A stretch of 64,000 bases of DNA. Origin: Pleionea sp. CnH1-48. Lineage in GTDB: Bacteria; Pseudomonadota; Gammaproteobacteria; Enterobacterales; Kangiellaceae. Shown one piece after another: positions 46,746 to 55,632 of the stretch; within the stretch, counting starts at the first letter, position 1; each line of letters begins with the position of its first letter. The position numbers were made by a program, and so were the translations under genes. The notes under the pieces are model-generated. The model worked only from the letters and a program-made list of their open reading frames with translations. It was not told where the DNA came from and ran no database searches. The stretch covers positions 310,001-374,000 of the forward strand of contig NZ_JAMXSB010000004.1 in the NCBI RefSeq assembly GCF_024124665.1, written 5' to 3'.

Positions 46746-48215
46746 ATGAAGCGACAGAATGTTCTTTTTTATCTGGTTTTTTCCTTACTGGCAGGTATCG
46801 CATCTGCTAAATCCAAAACGCCAGAAACCGATGCTTACGCCAATATGATTGTTGAAAAAATAGTCAAAGCTTATGGCGGCAACAAGCTCACCTCAGTGAA
46901 GAGTATCGAGATAACTGACTACAATAAGAGCCCTTGGTCCGGGCAAAGTGAGCGGCCAGATCAACTCGATTTTTTTCGCGATCATTCTATCTTAACCATC
47001 GATTTTGAGAATCAACGAAAGAGTATGCTGTCCTGGCGTGTAACTCGAACCGGCAAAGATCTGGACAGATTCGTCTTTGACGGAAAAAGAGGCCGTATTT
47101 ACGATATATTAAATCGAAAATACAGTAACGAAGACTGGTTGAATTTTGAGTCACTGGGGCGTTCTGTTATTGGAATGAGTGATACCATGATTGCTCATAC
47201 ATTGGCCAATTCCAAAGAGGAAGTCGAGCACCTTGAGGAAGCAAACTATCGCGGCTCTCTACATCATAAAGTCAGAACCTCGTTAAGAGGTCGGACGGGA
47301 TATATTCTATACATCCATAAGGACTCTGGGCTCATTAGTAAGATGACCCGCAAGCTTTCTCGTGCCAGAGAGCTGGTTTATGTGTTTTCTAACCATCGTC
47401 AATCCGATGGCATCACTTTTGCCCAGGATCTCAACCTTTTTGTGGACGGCAAACCCTTTATTGTGTCAGTAGAACGAAACATTAGAATGAATCCCTCTTT
47501 GGAGGATTTATTCATAGAGCCTTCTGGCTATCGCTATTGGGGAGATACGTTTGACACATCGAAGCGCTCGGTTCGAAAGTTAGCCGATGGTGTTTACCAT
47601 ATTGGTAAAGATCGCTCATATTCGTTATTTGTAGAAACGGACGAATACTTTATTGCTGCTGGCGGAGAAGGTGAGCTAAAAGAAAATTATGAGGCAGTCA
47701 AAAAGCTTGCAGCCAACAACAAGCCTTTAAAGTACTTTATATTAACTCATCACCACAGAGAACATCTTGCGATCCTCAATGAAGTTGAGACTATGGGTGC
47801 ATCCATCATAACAGTGCAAGAGCACCTCGATACCATTCAACAGCAGTTAGCGAAAGAGCTCACACCAGCTCAGTTTTATTTGGTGAAAGAAAAAGCTGAA
47901 TTTGGCGAGGGGAGAGTTCAAGTTCACGATATCGCCACTGCTCACTCCGAACATTACCTATTAATTTACTTACCTTCCGCAAAGATCATATTTGGTGAAG
48001 ATCATTTCGAAACACAATTAAAAACAGCGCTTCCTCGTGTTCACAAAGATATGGTGACATTTAGAGATGCCATGGAAGCCCTCAATATTGAAGTCGATTA
48101 TCTTGTTGATGGGCATAGCCCAAGAAAGCTCTCAATCGCTGACTTTCAAATAGCGACGGATGCGTACAAAGAGATTCGTTGCCCTAAAGGTTATCAAATC
48201 TGCCAGAACGGTTAG
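46746..48215 (+). CDS. Secreted metallo-beta-lactamase-fold protein
   Basis: 489 aa with a signal peptide (residues 1-21, ending IASA). Residues about 30-270 form a domain I do not recognise, with an outer-membrane-lipoprotein-sensor-like feel (VEKIVKAYGGNKLTSVKSI). Residues about 275-480 are a metallo-beta-lactamase fold: metal motif H335-x-H337-x-E339-H340 (THHHREH, Glu replacing the usual Asp), a further His in TAHSEHYLL, an acidic GEDHFE and a late GHSPRK. It is probably a periplasmic or exported hydrolase. It stands behind its own leader after the biosynthetic operon, and the SUMF1-fold protein follows 42 nt later, so the two form a unit. A link to the lipopeptide is unproven. Confidence 0.8.
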   Translation: MKRQNVLFYLVFSLLAGIASAKSKTPETDAYANMIVEKIVKAYGGNKLTSVKSIEITDYNKSPWSGQSERPDQLDFFRDHSILTIDFENQRKSMLSWRVTRTGKDLDRFVFDGKRGRIYDILNRKYSNEDWLNFESLGRSVIGMSDTMIAHTLANSKEEVEHLEEANYRGSLHHKVRTSLRGRTGYILYIHKDSGLISKMTRKLSRARELVYVFSNHRQSDGITFAQDLNLFVDGKPFIVSVERNIRMNPSLEDLFIEPSGYRYWGDTFDTSKRSVRKLADGVYHIGKDRSYSLFVETDEYFIAAGGEGELKENYEAVKKLAANNKPLKYFILTHHHREHLAILNEVETMGASIITVQEHLDTIQQQLAKELTPAQFYLVKEKAEFGEGRVQVHDIATAHSEHYLLIYLPSAKIIFGEDHFETQLKTALPRVHKDMVTFRDAMEALNIEVDYLVDGHSPRKLSIADFQIATDAYKEIRCPKGYQICQNG

Positions 48216-48257
48216 TTTTAAAGGCCGTTAATATTTTTCTAACGAGAGTTATAAATC

Positions 48258-49901
48258 ATGTTATTTAGGAAAGACCTGTTACTTATCTTCTTTGTAGGCT
48301 TCATCACCAACCTATGGGCTGGCGATTTAGCTACTCATGAAGTTACATCCGACAAAAAAATCATTCCAATTGAGCCACTACTGCTGCCCCTCGTCAATCA
48401 AGGTAAAGATATCGATATTTACATGGGGAAGTACGAAGTCACGGTTGCAGAATTTATCCGCTTCATCAATGCCACTGGTTATCAGGTAGTCGACAAGTGT
48501 CACCAATACAGTGCCTCTCAGTTGCCTGCGGAACCCAAAGGGCGCTGGGACCATCCGGATCTGGTCGATAATTACTACAAGCCTGTCGTTTGTATTGGCG
48601 TTAAAGGCGCTATAGCTTATGCGAATTGGTTATCCAAAACCACAGGAAAGTCTTATCGTTTAGCGGAATATAAGGAATGGCATTTTGCGGCCTCAGAAGG
48701 TAAGGCAAGTCGCTTTGCTTTTGGAGAGGATTATAATCAAAGTGAAATTTGCGAGTACGAAAATATTGAAGACGTAGCCAACTTAGCAGGTCTGATTCGA
48801 GATCATAATGAGCGTCACGAACAGAGTGCTCGATGTAACGATGGTGCTATTTATCATACTGTGGTTGGTATGTATCGCCCCAATTTATTTGGCTTTCATG
48901 ATTTGATGGGCAATGTTCGAGAGTTCTTGCAAACCTGTGTGAAAAAGCAGACCAAAGAACCCAACCACTGTATCGAATATAACGTTGGGGGAGAGGCCTG
49001 GCATTGGCAAGCCCGCAGTGTTCATGTTCCTGCTACCATAGCCACCGATTTTAATGGCGGTCTCGAAGGGTTTCGCCTGGTACTAGAGACGAACAAAACT
49101 CCGCCAGTGTCTGCTGCAACACTGGCTTTTTCAAAGAATTTATCTCTGGCACAAAAAGCGGCGAGGCTCATTCACAACAAAAACAAGTTAATTCCCGAGC
49201 CATCATCGGGCTTAAGAGCCGAGCTTTTGGATAATGATAAGGTTGAGTTAGTCTGGAATCCTTCCATGAATCAAAATACGACTTACTCTGTTTACCGCAG
49301 TTATCTTGATCCAAAAGGAAAGCTTAGTCGGAAGATGCAAAAAATAGCCGAGGGTTTAACAACTCCTCGGTTTATAGATCAGCTGGAAGCAAATGGGGCT
49401 GCGAGCTATCAGGTTTTCGTTCATTCAAAATATGGCGAAAGTCTGGCGAGCAATGAAGCATCTATCGGCAAACACAAGATCTTTACCCTTGGAGAGCGAA
49501 TTCAGGCCGAGCAGTATCGATCTCATCGCCACACTCGAGTAGGATTTCCTGCTAACAACTCGAATAAGAAGTCAGGCGAGCAGATTGTTCGGTTTGTATC
49601 AAATATCAGGCATTACCCAGAAGAACGAGTGCCATTTTTACCCGCCTGGATTAAGTTTGATTTCAATAGTCATTATGAAGGTAAGGCTCGTTTAAAGATG
49701 CGTGTTAAACCTGGTGGTGACGAAGCGAAGCTCGAAGTATGGCAGGGTCATCATTTGCTTGCCAGATTGTCTACGGGTAAAGAGAGTGGTTTTGTTGAAC
49801 TGGAAACGGATGCATCACTCATTAAAAGCGACGCTCCTCTAGAAATTCGCGCAGCCAATCAGGTGTCGTTTTCTATTGATTGGTTAGAGATCAATTCTTG
49901 A
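48258..49901 (+). CDS. Secreted SUMF1/FGE-fold protein with C-terminal Fn3- and carbohydrate-binding-like regions
   Basis: 547 aa with a signal peptide (residues 1-21, ending LWAGD). Residues about 45-280 are an FGE-sulfatase (SUMF1) fold: MGKYEVTVAEFIRFI, AIAYANWLSKTTGKSYRLAEYKEW, GFHDLMGNVREFL and GLEGFRLV are standard landmarks. The paired active-site cysteines of true formylglycine-generating enzymes are not visible, so I call the fold, not the activity. Residues about 310-400 look like a fibronectin type III domain (VELVWNPSMNQNTTYSVYRS), and the C-terminal 130 residues form a beta-rich, possibly carbohydrate-binding domain. It follows the MBL-fold gene and converges on the CadC-like regulator. 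Confidence 0.8.
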   Translation: MLFRKDLLLIFFVGFITNLWAGDLATHEVTSDKKIIPIEPLLLPLVNQGKDIDIYMGKYEVTVAEFIRFINATGYQVVDKCHQYSASQLPAEPKGRWDHPDLVDNYYKPVVCIGVKGAIAYANWLSKTTGKSYRLAEYKEWHFAASEGKASRFAFGEDYNQSEICEYENIEDVANLAGLIRDHNERHEQSARCNDGAIYHTVVGMYRPNLFGFHDLMGNVREFLQTCVKKQTKEPNHCIEYNVGGEAWHWQARSVHVPATIATDFNGGLEGFRLVLETNKTPPVSAATLAFSKNLSLAQKAARLIHNKNKLIPEPSSGLRAELLDNDKVELVWNPSMNQNTTYSVYRSYLDPKGKLSRKMQKIAEGLTTPRFIDQLEANGAASYQVFVHSKYGESLASNEASIGKHKIFTLGERIQAEQYRSHRHTRVGFPANNSNKKSGEQIVRFVSNIRHYPEERVPFLPAWIKFDFNSHYEGKARLKMRVKPGGDEAKLEVWQGHHLLARLSTGKESGFVELETDASLIKSDAPLEIRAANQVSFSIDWLEINS

Positions 49902-49910
49902 TACTCTCAG

Positions 49911-49945
49911 AAAGTCACTTAGCTTCTACTAAACTAAGTGACTTT
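49911..49945. terminator. Bidirectional terminator between convergent genes
   Basis: AAAGTCACTTAG and CTAAGTGACTTT are a perfect 12-bp inverted repeat with an 11-nt loop, lying between the SUMF1-fold gene and the stop codon of the convergent regulator. A-rich and T-rich ends allow it to serve both strands. Confidence 0.75.
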
Positions 49946-51764
49946 AATTGTCGGCAAGTATAACGTTATGTTTCTCTAGCCAGATTGGTTTTGCATTGCT
50001 TTCAATGTAGGCCATATACTCGGCGCGAACTTTAGGGTCGTTTGATAAACGATAGAGCAGAAGTGCCGCTTCCAGACCTGTATGAATATTATATTCTAAT
50101 CGTGCCTGCTCAAATGCTTTTTGAAGCAGTGGTTGTGCGATTTTGCTATTGCTATTATCTGCAAGATGAACTTTAGCTTTTAGTACTAATTTTTTTGCAC
50201 TTATCGTTGGCTCTTTAAATAAACCAAGAGCGGTAGAAAAGTCTTGTCGTTCAGTATAATAAATAACGAGCTTTTCGAAAGCACTATCTTGTATCCAATA
50301 GTTATCCGCAGTTCTTGGAAGAGCCAATATACGTTCGAGATAAGGAATTGCCTTTGCCTTATCACTAGCGAATAGAGCAAAATGATAGTAGATCACGGCA
50401 AAATTTGAGTCATCGAGATCGTGCTTTAATAACAGAGATTGCGCATCACTCAAATGTTGATATTTCTTTTCATCGTTAAAGGTTTTTTGAGATAAGATAG
50501 AATATAAAATGTGTAGTTCGAACAGCGTTAGTGGGTCCGCTTGTTTCTTTCCGAGAGCAAGGCCTTGTTCCAAAACATCAAACACAGCATCGTAGTCACT
50601 TTGTTCGTAATTAAGCCAGGCGTTAGTTTTGATGTTTTCGAAACTTAAAGCCCACAAAGGCGTGTTAGCCAAAATAGCTGACATGGTGTTCAGACTGTTG
50701 GTTGCCTGTTCAAACTGCTGGCGCATCTTGTAGATTTTTCCAATATGCCAGTGAGCTTTTGCTTGATAAGCACTCGAAGCATAGGATGAGTCTAAGTGGA
50801 GTAAACGCTGTAAATAGGTTAACGCCACATCAAAGTGCTGAATATTAATGTAATGATCGGCAAGTAATAACAACACATCAGGATCACTGGGAGCCTTCTT
50901 GTTCATAGACAGAAGCTGGTTGATATCTAGTTCGGCCATAGAGTGGCTAAACAACCCTAGCTGTTCTAATTGGTTTAATCTTTCTGCTAATACCTTTGCT
51001 AACCTATGAGTATCTTTCGCAAATAGATAACTTTGCCAATGAATGTTATTTCGTGACAAACCAAAGTGTATGAAGGTGCCTTTATCCGAAGAATAGGTCT
51101 TGCCCCAGAACAACCAATCCTGAGCATCTAAGCGGGCTTGCTGCCAGCTTAGTTTAGGCGTCAAAAAAGACTGCCTTGATGTTAGTCGGTGATCGGTTTT
51201 CGCAATCTTGGCTGAAAAAGCAGTGGTTTGTTTAAGGGCCTGTTTAAAGATAGCACTGAAGCTTTCTTCCGATGGTTCTTTATCCTCAAAAGTATAAAGA
51301 GAAGCCTGATCCTTTTTCGAGGATTGATCGGTATAGTGAAAGGCAAGTCCCATCAGCAGACTTGCTGCGATGGCAGTCGATACTATTAAATATTTAAACT
51401 TGTTTGAAGTGTTTTGACGATTGGCCATCTGTTCCTTTTCTGAAGCACTGGCGCTATCGCTTATGGGGTCGGTTGGTAGAATAGGGAGCTGCCACTGATA
51501 GCCCTTTTTGGAGAAAGTCCGAATAGCCGCATCTCCAAACACACTTCTTAGTTGGCTGATTGTCTGAAAAACAACCTGTTCAGAGACGACTTTATCTTGC
51601 CAAACGCAGTTTATGATGGCTTCTTTACTATGGATCTTATCTGGGCTGGATAAAAAGAAGTCTAATAAAAGTGCCTGATTCCGCTTAAGTGGAATCAGCT
51701 CGTCGTTTTTGTACAAGACGAGCTCTTCTCGTAAAAAGCGATAATCTGCAAATCTAATTTCCAT
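49944..51764 (-). CDS. CadC/ToxR-like membrane-bound transcriptional regulator with TPR-type periplasmic domain
   Basis: 606 aa from the ATG at 51764. Residues about 2-95 are an OmpR/CadC-type winged helix (FADYRFLREELVLYK, then VSEQVVFQTISQLRSVFGD and FSKKGYQWQLP). A single transmembrane helix lies at about 124-144, and the rest is helical with TPR-like repeats (ADHYINIQHFDVALTYLQRLL). Such proteins sense a signal outside the membrane and bind DNA directly. The frame can be extended to a TTG at 51827, but the winged helix starts right at the chosen ATG. It converges with the SUMF1/MBL pair and is divergent from the small ORF at 52005; its target is unknown. Confidence 0.88.
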   Translation of the reverse strand: MEIRFADYRFLREELVLYKNDELIPLKRNQALLLDFFLSSPDKIHSKEAIINCVWQDKVVSEQVVFQTISQLRSVFGDAAIRTFSKKGYQWQLPILPTDPISDSASASEKEQMANRQNTSNKFKYLIVSTAIAASLLMGLAFHYTDQSSKKDQASLYTFEDKEPSEESFSAIFKQALKQTTAFSAKIAKTDHRLTSRQSFLTPKLSWQQARLDAQDWLFWGKTYSSDKGTFIHFGLSRNNIHWQSYLFAKDTHRLAKVLAERLNQLEQLGLFSHSMAELDINQLLSMNKKAPSDPDVLLLLADHYINIQHFDVALTYLQRLLHLDSSYASSAYQAKAHWHIGKIYKMRQQFEQATNSLNTMSAILANTPLWALSFENIKTNAWLNYEQSDYDAVFDVLEQGLALGKKQADPLTLFELHILYSILSQKTFNDEKKYQHLSDAQSLLLKHDLDDSNFAVIYYHFALFASDKAKAIPYLERILALPRTADNYWIQDSAFEKLVIYYTERQDFSTALGLFKEPTISAKKLVLKAKVHLADNSNSKIAQPLLQKAFEQARLEYNIHTGLEAALLLYRLSNDPKVRAEYMAYIESNAKPIWLEKHNVILADN

Positions 51765-52004
51765 GGAACGACTTCTGGTATGCGATGGTTGATAGTAAGA
51801 TTTTAACTGAAAAGGCTGTGAAGCCAAAGTGAAGGTACAAGAGTAGAAAAATGAAGGGTAACAAGACGTTTAGCGAATGTTGAGGTCGTATGGGAATGTT
51901 GTGGGTTATCGATGTTTATGAGTATTACAGCGCACTCTATATTGGAAATGAATTTGGTAGTCAGGAGAGTTATCATTGATTTCATAAAGACCTATTAGCG
52001 ACTA

Positions 52005-52349
52005 TTGGGTTACATTTGCCCACGGGTTTCTGTCTTCTATCTTCTGCTCGCAGAAAAAGTTTTAGGAATATTCCTTGCTGTTTCTTTGGCCGTTGTTATC
52101 GCCATCACCTATGTTGTCATCAAAGCGTATATTTGGAGTAAATACGATTACTGGCATTTCAATGGCGATTCCATTGTTCGAGTGAAGCAAGCCAACTTAA
52201 CCATTAGTGTATCAGAGATAGAGTGCATTCGGTTTGGTCTACCACCTTTATCGGGCAGCAGAGAAGGACTTATTAAATTATTGGATGGTAGCCATCATTT
52301 TAGCTTTGTCTCAATAGCGGGGTTGCTGACGGTCGAAATAAAGTTTTAA
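52005..52349 (+). CDS. Hypothetical small membrane protein, doubtful or truncated
   Basis: 114 codons from a TTG with no good ribosome binding site. One strong transmembrane helix (residues about 19-41, LGIFLAVSLAVVIAITYVVI) is followed by a soluble part of about 70 residues that I do not recognise. No internal Met is available as an alternative start. It may be the remains of a longer gene or a real small membrane protein. It ends 76 nt before the BlaI-like gene, across that gene's operator region. Confidence 0.35.
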   Translation: MGYICPRVSVFYLLLAEKVLGIFLAVSLAVVIAITYVVIKAYIWSKYDYWHFNGDSIVRVKQANLTISVSEIECIRFGLPPLSGSREGLIKLLDGSHHFSFVSIAGLLTVEIKF

Positions 52350-52355
52350 AAAGCT

Positions 52356-52408
52356 TTGCTTTATTTGATTACAAGTGTAATACTAAATCTGTGTTTACGC
52401 TTGTAATC
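52356..52408 (+). promoter_or_regulatory. BlaI/MecI-type operator dyads and promoter of the blaI-blaR1-like pair
   Basis: ATTACA-AG-TGTAAT (52368-52381) matches the TACA-N2-TGTA plan of BlaI/MecI operators. A second dyad, TTAC-N4-GTAA, lies at 52395-52406. Outer arms GATTACAAG (52367-52375) and CTTGTAATC (52400-52408) are perfect inverted copies. A plausible -35 TTGCTT (52356-52361) and -10 TAATAC (52378-52383) are 16 nt apart, so the repressor would cover the -10 and shut its own operon. Confidence 0.7.
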
Positions 52409-52425
52409 GATAAGGAAAGGCCGCA

Positions 52426-52800
52426 ATGAAAATCAGCGATTCAGAAAAATACATCATGGATGTGCTATGGAAGTCATCACCTTTAACCGCTAAAGATATC
52501 ATCGACAAGCTGGATAAATCTTTGGAGTGGCAGGATAAAACCGTTAAAACTCTGATCAATCGTTTGCTAAAAAAGGAAGTCATCGGATTCGAGAAACAGG
52601 GACGTCAATACCTGTATTTCCCACAAATGGCAGAAAGTGAATATGTTGAAGAAGCCAGTGATAGTTTTGTCGAACGGGTGTTTAAGGGCAACGTAAAGTC
52701 ATTAATTGCGGCGTTTGCGAAGTCAGAAAAGCTTTCACAGGATGACATCAAGGAATTAAAAAGTCTGGTGAATCAACTGGATAATAAGAAGGGAGAGTAA
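52426..52800 (+). CDS. blaI: BlaI/MecI/CopY-family repressor
   Basis: 124-aa winged-helix repressor. The N-terminal pattern MKISDSEKYIMDVLW and the recognition region DKTVKTLINRLLKKEVIGFEK are standard for the family; the C-terminal helices mediate dimerisation. Such repressors are released when a BlaR1-type membrane protease cuts them. The protease is the next gene, 2 nt after the stop, and TACA/TGTA operators lie upstream, so autoregulation is likely. The symbol is by family; no beta-lactamase is nearby, and the real target may be different. Confidence 0.9.
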   Translation: MKISDSEKYIMDVLWKSSPLTAKDIIDKLDKSLEWQDKTVKTLINRLLKKEVIGFEKQGRQYLYFPQMAESEYVEEASDSFVERVFKGNVKSLIAAFAKSEKLSQDDIKELKSLVNQLDNKKGE

Positions 52801-52802
52801 CG

Positions 52803-54467
52803 ATGTCGAATGAAATCGTTGAGTTAATTTATGCAAAAGTAGTAGGGCTTTCGTTTGTGTTGATAGCTATTTTGCTAATTCGTCCCTTAATTCTAAAGAA
52901 AATGAATGTCGGAATTGCATATCAATTATGGCTAGCAGTTCCAGTATTTCTGCTACTGCCAAACTATGACTTTAGTCAGGTTGAAGCTGCAAACACACTG
53001 ACTGTCTATTTAAGTCCCGAGGTTTCTTTACCTAAACTGGAGCCTGTATTACAAAATTATTCCATTGATATGTTTAGCTGGCTGATGCTTGTTTGGTGTA
53101 TAGGATTCATCTTTACTTTCAGCTCTTATATTGCGCGCTACATAAAATTATCTCATTCACTAGTGGAGTCTAATTTTACTCCTTCAAATAATCAGCTTAA
53201 GAATGCTCTTATTCAGGCTGACACAAAATTCAAGTTTGTCGAAACTCCTTTAGTTAATTCTCCAGCAGTTTTTGGGTGCATAAAGGCATTTATCATCTTA
53301 CCAACGGGATTCTCAAACTTATCTGATAAACAGCAAGAAATTATCCTTAGCCATGAACTTTATCATTTGAAACGGCGTGATCACCAAATCAATCAAGTTC
53401 GAAACTTCGTTAGATGCCTGTTTTGGTTCAACCCACTAATTTATGTAGCTGATAAGTACTTCGAAGCCGATCAGGAAATGTCATGTGACCTGGGTGTATT
53501 AAGCAGTTCTCAAACGATTTCTCCAAAACAATACGCGAGTGCGCTGCTAGATGAAGCGGTGGCGCAAAGTAAAACAACATTATTAAGTCAATGGAACTAT
53601 GTGTTTTTAATCAAAGAGAGGATCAAAATGATAGGAAAAAATCGAAATAAATTCTGGCATAAGTGGATTGTAGCAATATTTGCTTTTACTTCAATTGGAT
53701 ACGCAAGCATTATCGTTGCAAAAAGCTCGCATTCAGCTTTAGAAGCGGAACCACTCAACTTTGTTTACCCTCGTTATCCCATCAAAGCAGCAAAAGCAGG
53801 TATAGAAGGAAAGATTAAGTTTCAATTTGATTTAACTAACGAAGGAAAGCCGGTAAACATTAAAATCTTAGAGTCAGTGCCTGAAGGAGTATTCGATAAA
53901 GATGCTTCAAATGCATTTAATCAATGGACATTTGATGTGTCGAAACATGCGAAAACAGGACTAGTTTATACATTAGATTTTAAACTACCTAGGAATGCGA
54001 TTCCGGTCACAGTGGTTAATCCTGCATACCCGCGCGAGGCAGCGAAAAGTGGTGTAGAAGGCTCAGTTCAATTTAAGTTTGATTTGTCAGATAAAGGCCA
54101 TCCAATAAATATAGAAATTACCGAGTCAAAGCCCAAAGGTGTCTTCGATACTCCGGCTCTACATGCAGTCAAACAATGGACTTTTAGAGGTCCTTTAGAG
54201 ATCTCAACAGACTTGATATACACCATGGAGTTTACGCTGGGCTCAGGAGGCAAAGACTCAAAAGAAAGCTATCTAAAAGAAAAAATGCTTAGAGAACTTA
54301 AAGTCGAGCTAAGAGATATCGAAAGTAAGAAAAGAGACAATATCGCTTTACTGAATAAGAAAAAACAAAGCGGCGAACATGAAATCGTTAAAAGTGTTGA
54401 AAACTTAATCGCTCAACTGGACGAGATGGCAGCAGAAATAAATAAGGAAATAGAGAGGTTAGAGTAA
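52803..54467 (+). CDS. BlaR1-like M56 membrane metalloprotease with two C-terminal TonB-type domains
   Basis: 554 aa. The N-terminal half has several membrane helices (about 12-30, 36-52, 90-110) and the zinc motif H184-E185-x-x-H188 (SHELYHLKRRDH), with a distal Glu in FEADQEMSCD. A further helix at about 283-300 crosses to the outside. Two repeats of the TonB C-terminal fold follow: YPIKAAKAGIEGKIKFQFDL and YPREAAKSGVEGSVQFKFDL, each ending in QWTF. A charged coiled coil (about 495-550) ends the protein. The penicillin-binding sensor of classical BlaR1 is absent. It should cut the BlaI-like repressor in response to an unknown envelope signal. Confidence 0.88.
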   Translation: MSNEIVELIYAKVVGLSFVLIAILLIRPLILKKMNVGIAYQLWLAVPVFLLLPNYDFSQVEAANTLTVYLSPEVSLPKLEPVLQNYSIDMFSWLMLVWCIGFIFTFSSYIARYIKLSHSLVESNFTPSNNQLKNALIQADTKFKFVETPLVNSPAVFGCIKAFIILPTGFSNLSDKQQEIILSHELYHLKRRDHQINQVRNFVRCLFWFNPLIYVADKYFEADQEMSCDLGVLSSSQTISPKQYASALLDEAVAQSKTTLLSQWNYVFLIKERIKMIGKNRNKFWHKWIVAIFAFTSIGYASIIVAKSSHSALEAEPLNFVYPRYPIKAAKAGIEGKIKFQFDLTNEGKPVNIKILESVPEGVFDKDASNAFNQWTFDVSKHAKTGLVYTLDFKLPRNAIPVTVVNPAYPREAAKSGVEGSVQFKFDLSDKGHPINIEITESKPKGVFDTPALHAVKQWTFRGPLEISTDLIYTMEFTLGSGGKDSKESYLKEKMLRELKVELRDIESKKRDNIALLNKKKQSGEHEIVKSVENLIAQLDEMAAEINKEIERLE

Positions 54468-54509
54468 CCAGATCGTTTCACTGTATTTGGGAATGTTTTC
54501 AATCTTGGA

Positions 54510-54531
54510 GCTGGAGCATTAACACTCCAGC
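54510..54531 (+). terminator. Terminator hairpin after the blaR1-like gene
   Basis: GCTGGAG and CTCCAGC are perfect 7-bp arms around an 8-nt loop, followed by the T-rich CTTTGTTCTTGTT. It lies 43 nt after the stop. Confidence 0.65.
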
Positions 54532-54925
54532 CTTTGTTCTTGTTACCTACTAAAACTTAACTTTTGAGTTCATAAGAGCTGTTTGAAGAAGGCGATATTG
54601 ATGCCTTGGATTGTACTAGCTGCAAATTGAGAGCTTTATCCAGACCATCAACGTGTTCGTAGAATCTGCCTGGTTTTTAATTTCGGATTGTTGGCGACGC
54701 CATTACTGAGACCGTTTTATACTAGAATTTTCTATGTAAATGCGTACTAGTCCATGGACATTTTAGAATATTACTATATGGTGTGTCTAAACAGCTTACT
54801 TGTGTTAACTTGGTCGTGCATGTAACCTTGAGATAGTCATTTATAACTTATTCAAATTGGCAGTAGTAAGCTTTGATTTTATGAGGTTTTCTAACCACGA
54901 TATTAAATATCTAATGGAAAGTATA
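54532..54925. other. Intergenic stretch with no recognised gene
   Basis: About 390 nt between the BlaR1-like gene and the next small secreted protein. No convincing ORF, RNA or repeat is visible. It should contain the promoter for the downstream gene. Confidence 0.5.
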
Positions 54926-55537
54926 ATGAAAAAACTAATAATAACTGCTCTTTTAGCTTCGACTTTTATTCTACCGGTTGAAGGAAGTGGCAAAACAAAA
55001 AATGTTGAGCTGTCAGGTATTAAGTTGTCTGTTCCGATCGATAATCTTGTTACAGAAACTTCATCAACTCAGTTAAAGGACACACTTTGCTACTCTTCTA
55101 AGGCGGGCTCTATTGCATTGGATTTTTCTCAAGAAGCACAGGCTCACCTTAAGATTTCTAAAGAATACCTGCCTAGTTCAAAAGACTTTCCTGTATTGTT
55201 AAGCGATTCATGTACAGAAGATGCTAAGCAACTGAAGGGAATCAAAAAAACAATCGCTCAATATAATAGGAAAGCCCAACTCGTTGACGAGAAAAATAAT
55301 GTATATCTTTATGAAATTCATCGAAATACATGGTATTTGGTTAAGCATGGAAGTAAAAACGATGAGAGTATTAAATCAGTTGTAGGCACATGCAGCAAAC
55401 TGGAATCGACCGTAATGTGTAGCACGCGGTTGAAGAATAAGTTGGACCTTCACTTTCATACCAAAACAAACAATATCAAAGATGTATATGCGCTAAGTTC
55501 CTTTTATTCTTCTCTCATAGAAAAGATGGCGCGATAA
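54926..55537 (+). CDS. Secreted protein of unknown function
   Basis: 203 aa with a clear signal peptide (MKKLIITALLASTFILPVEG). I chose ATG 54926 because GGAAAG lies just before it and the signal peptide starts there; the frame extends back to 54857. The mature part has four cysteines that could form two disulfides and no motif I recognise. It is a single gene followed by a stem-loop and converges with the GFA-domain gene. Confidence 0.7.
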   Translation: MKKLIITALLASTFILPVEGSGKTKNVELSGIKLSVPIDNLVTETSSTQLKDTLCYSSKAGSIALDFSQEAQAHLKISKEYLPSSKDFPVLLSDSCTEDAKQLKGIKKTIAQYNRKAQLVDEKNNVYLYEIHRNTWYLVKHGSKNDESIKSVVGTCSKLESTVMCSTRLKNKLDLHFHTKTNNIKDVYALSSFYSSLIEKMAR

Positions 55538-55561
55538 TTATTATTTTAAGCTTTGCATGTT

Positions 55562-55583
55562 CGGCTTCTTAAGTTAGAAGCCG
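55562..55583. terminator. Stem-loop between convergent genes
   Basis: CGGCTTCT and AGAAGCCG are perfect 8-bp arms with a 6-nt loop, between the stops of the secreted protein gene and the GFA-domain gene. There is no long T-run; probable bidirectional terminator. Confidence 0.6.
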
Positions 55584-55632
55584 GCATTACCTCTTCACTT
55601 AGACAAACTGCGTAGCCAATCTGTTCACTGTA

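Noticed and set aside
48258-49901. True formylglycine-generating enzyme (sulfatase activator)
   Set aside because: The paired active-site cysteines are not visible and no sulfatase gene is in the window.
52803-54467. Beta-lactam resistance operon
   Set aside because: No beta-lactamase gene nearby and the penicillin-binding sensor domain is absent.
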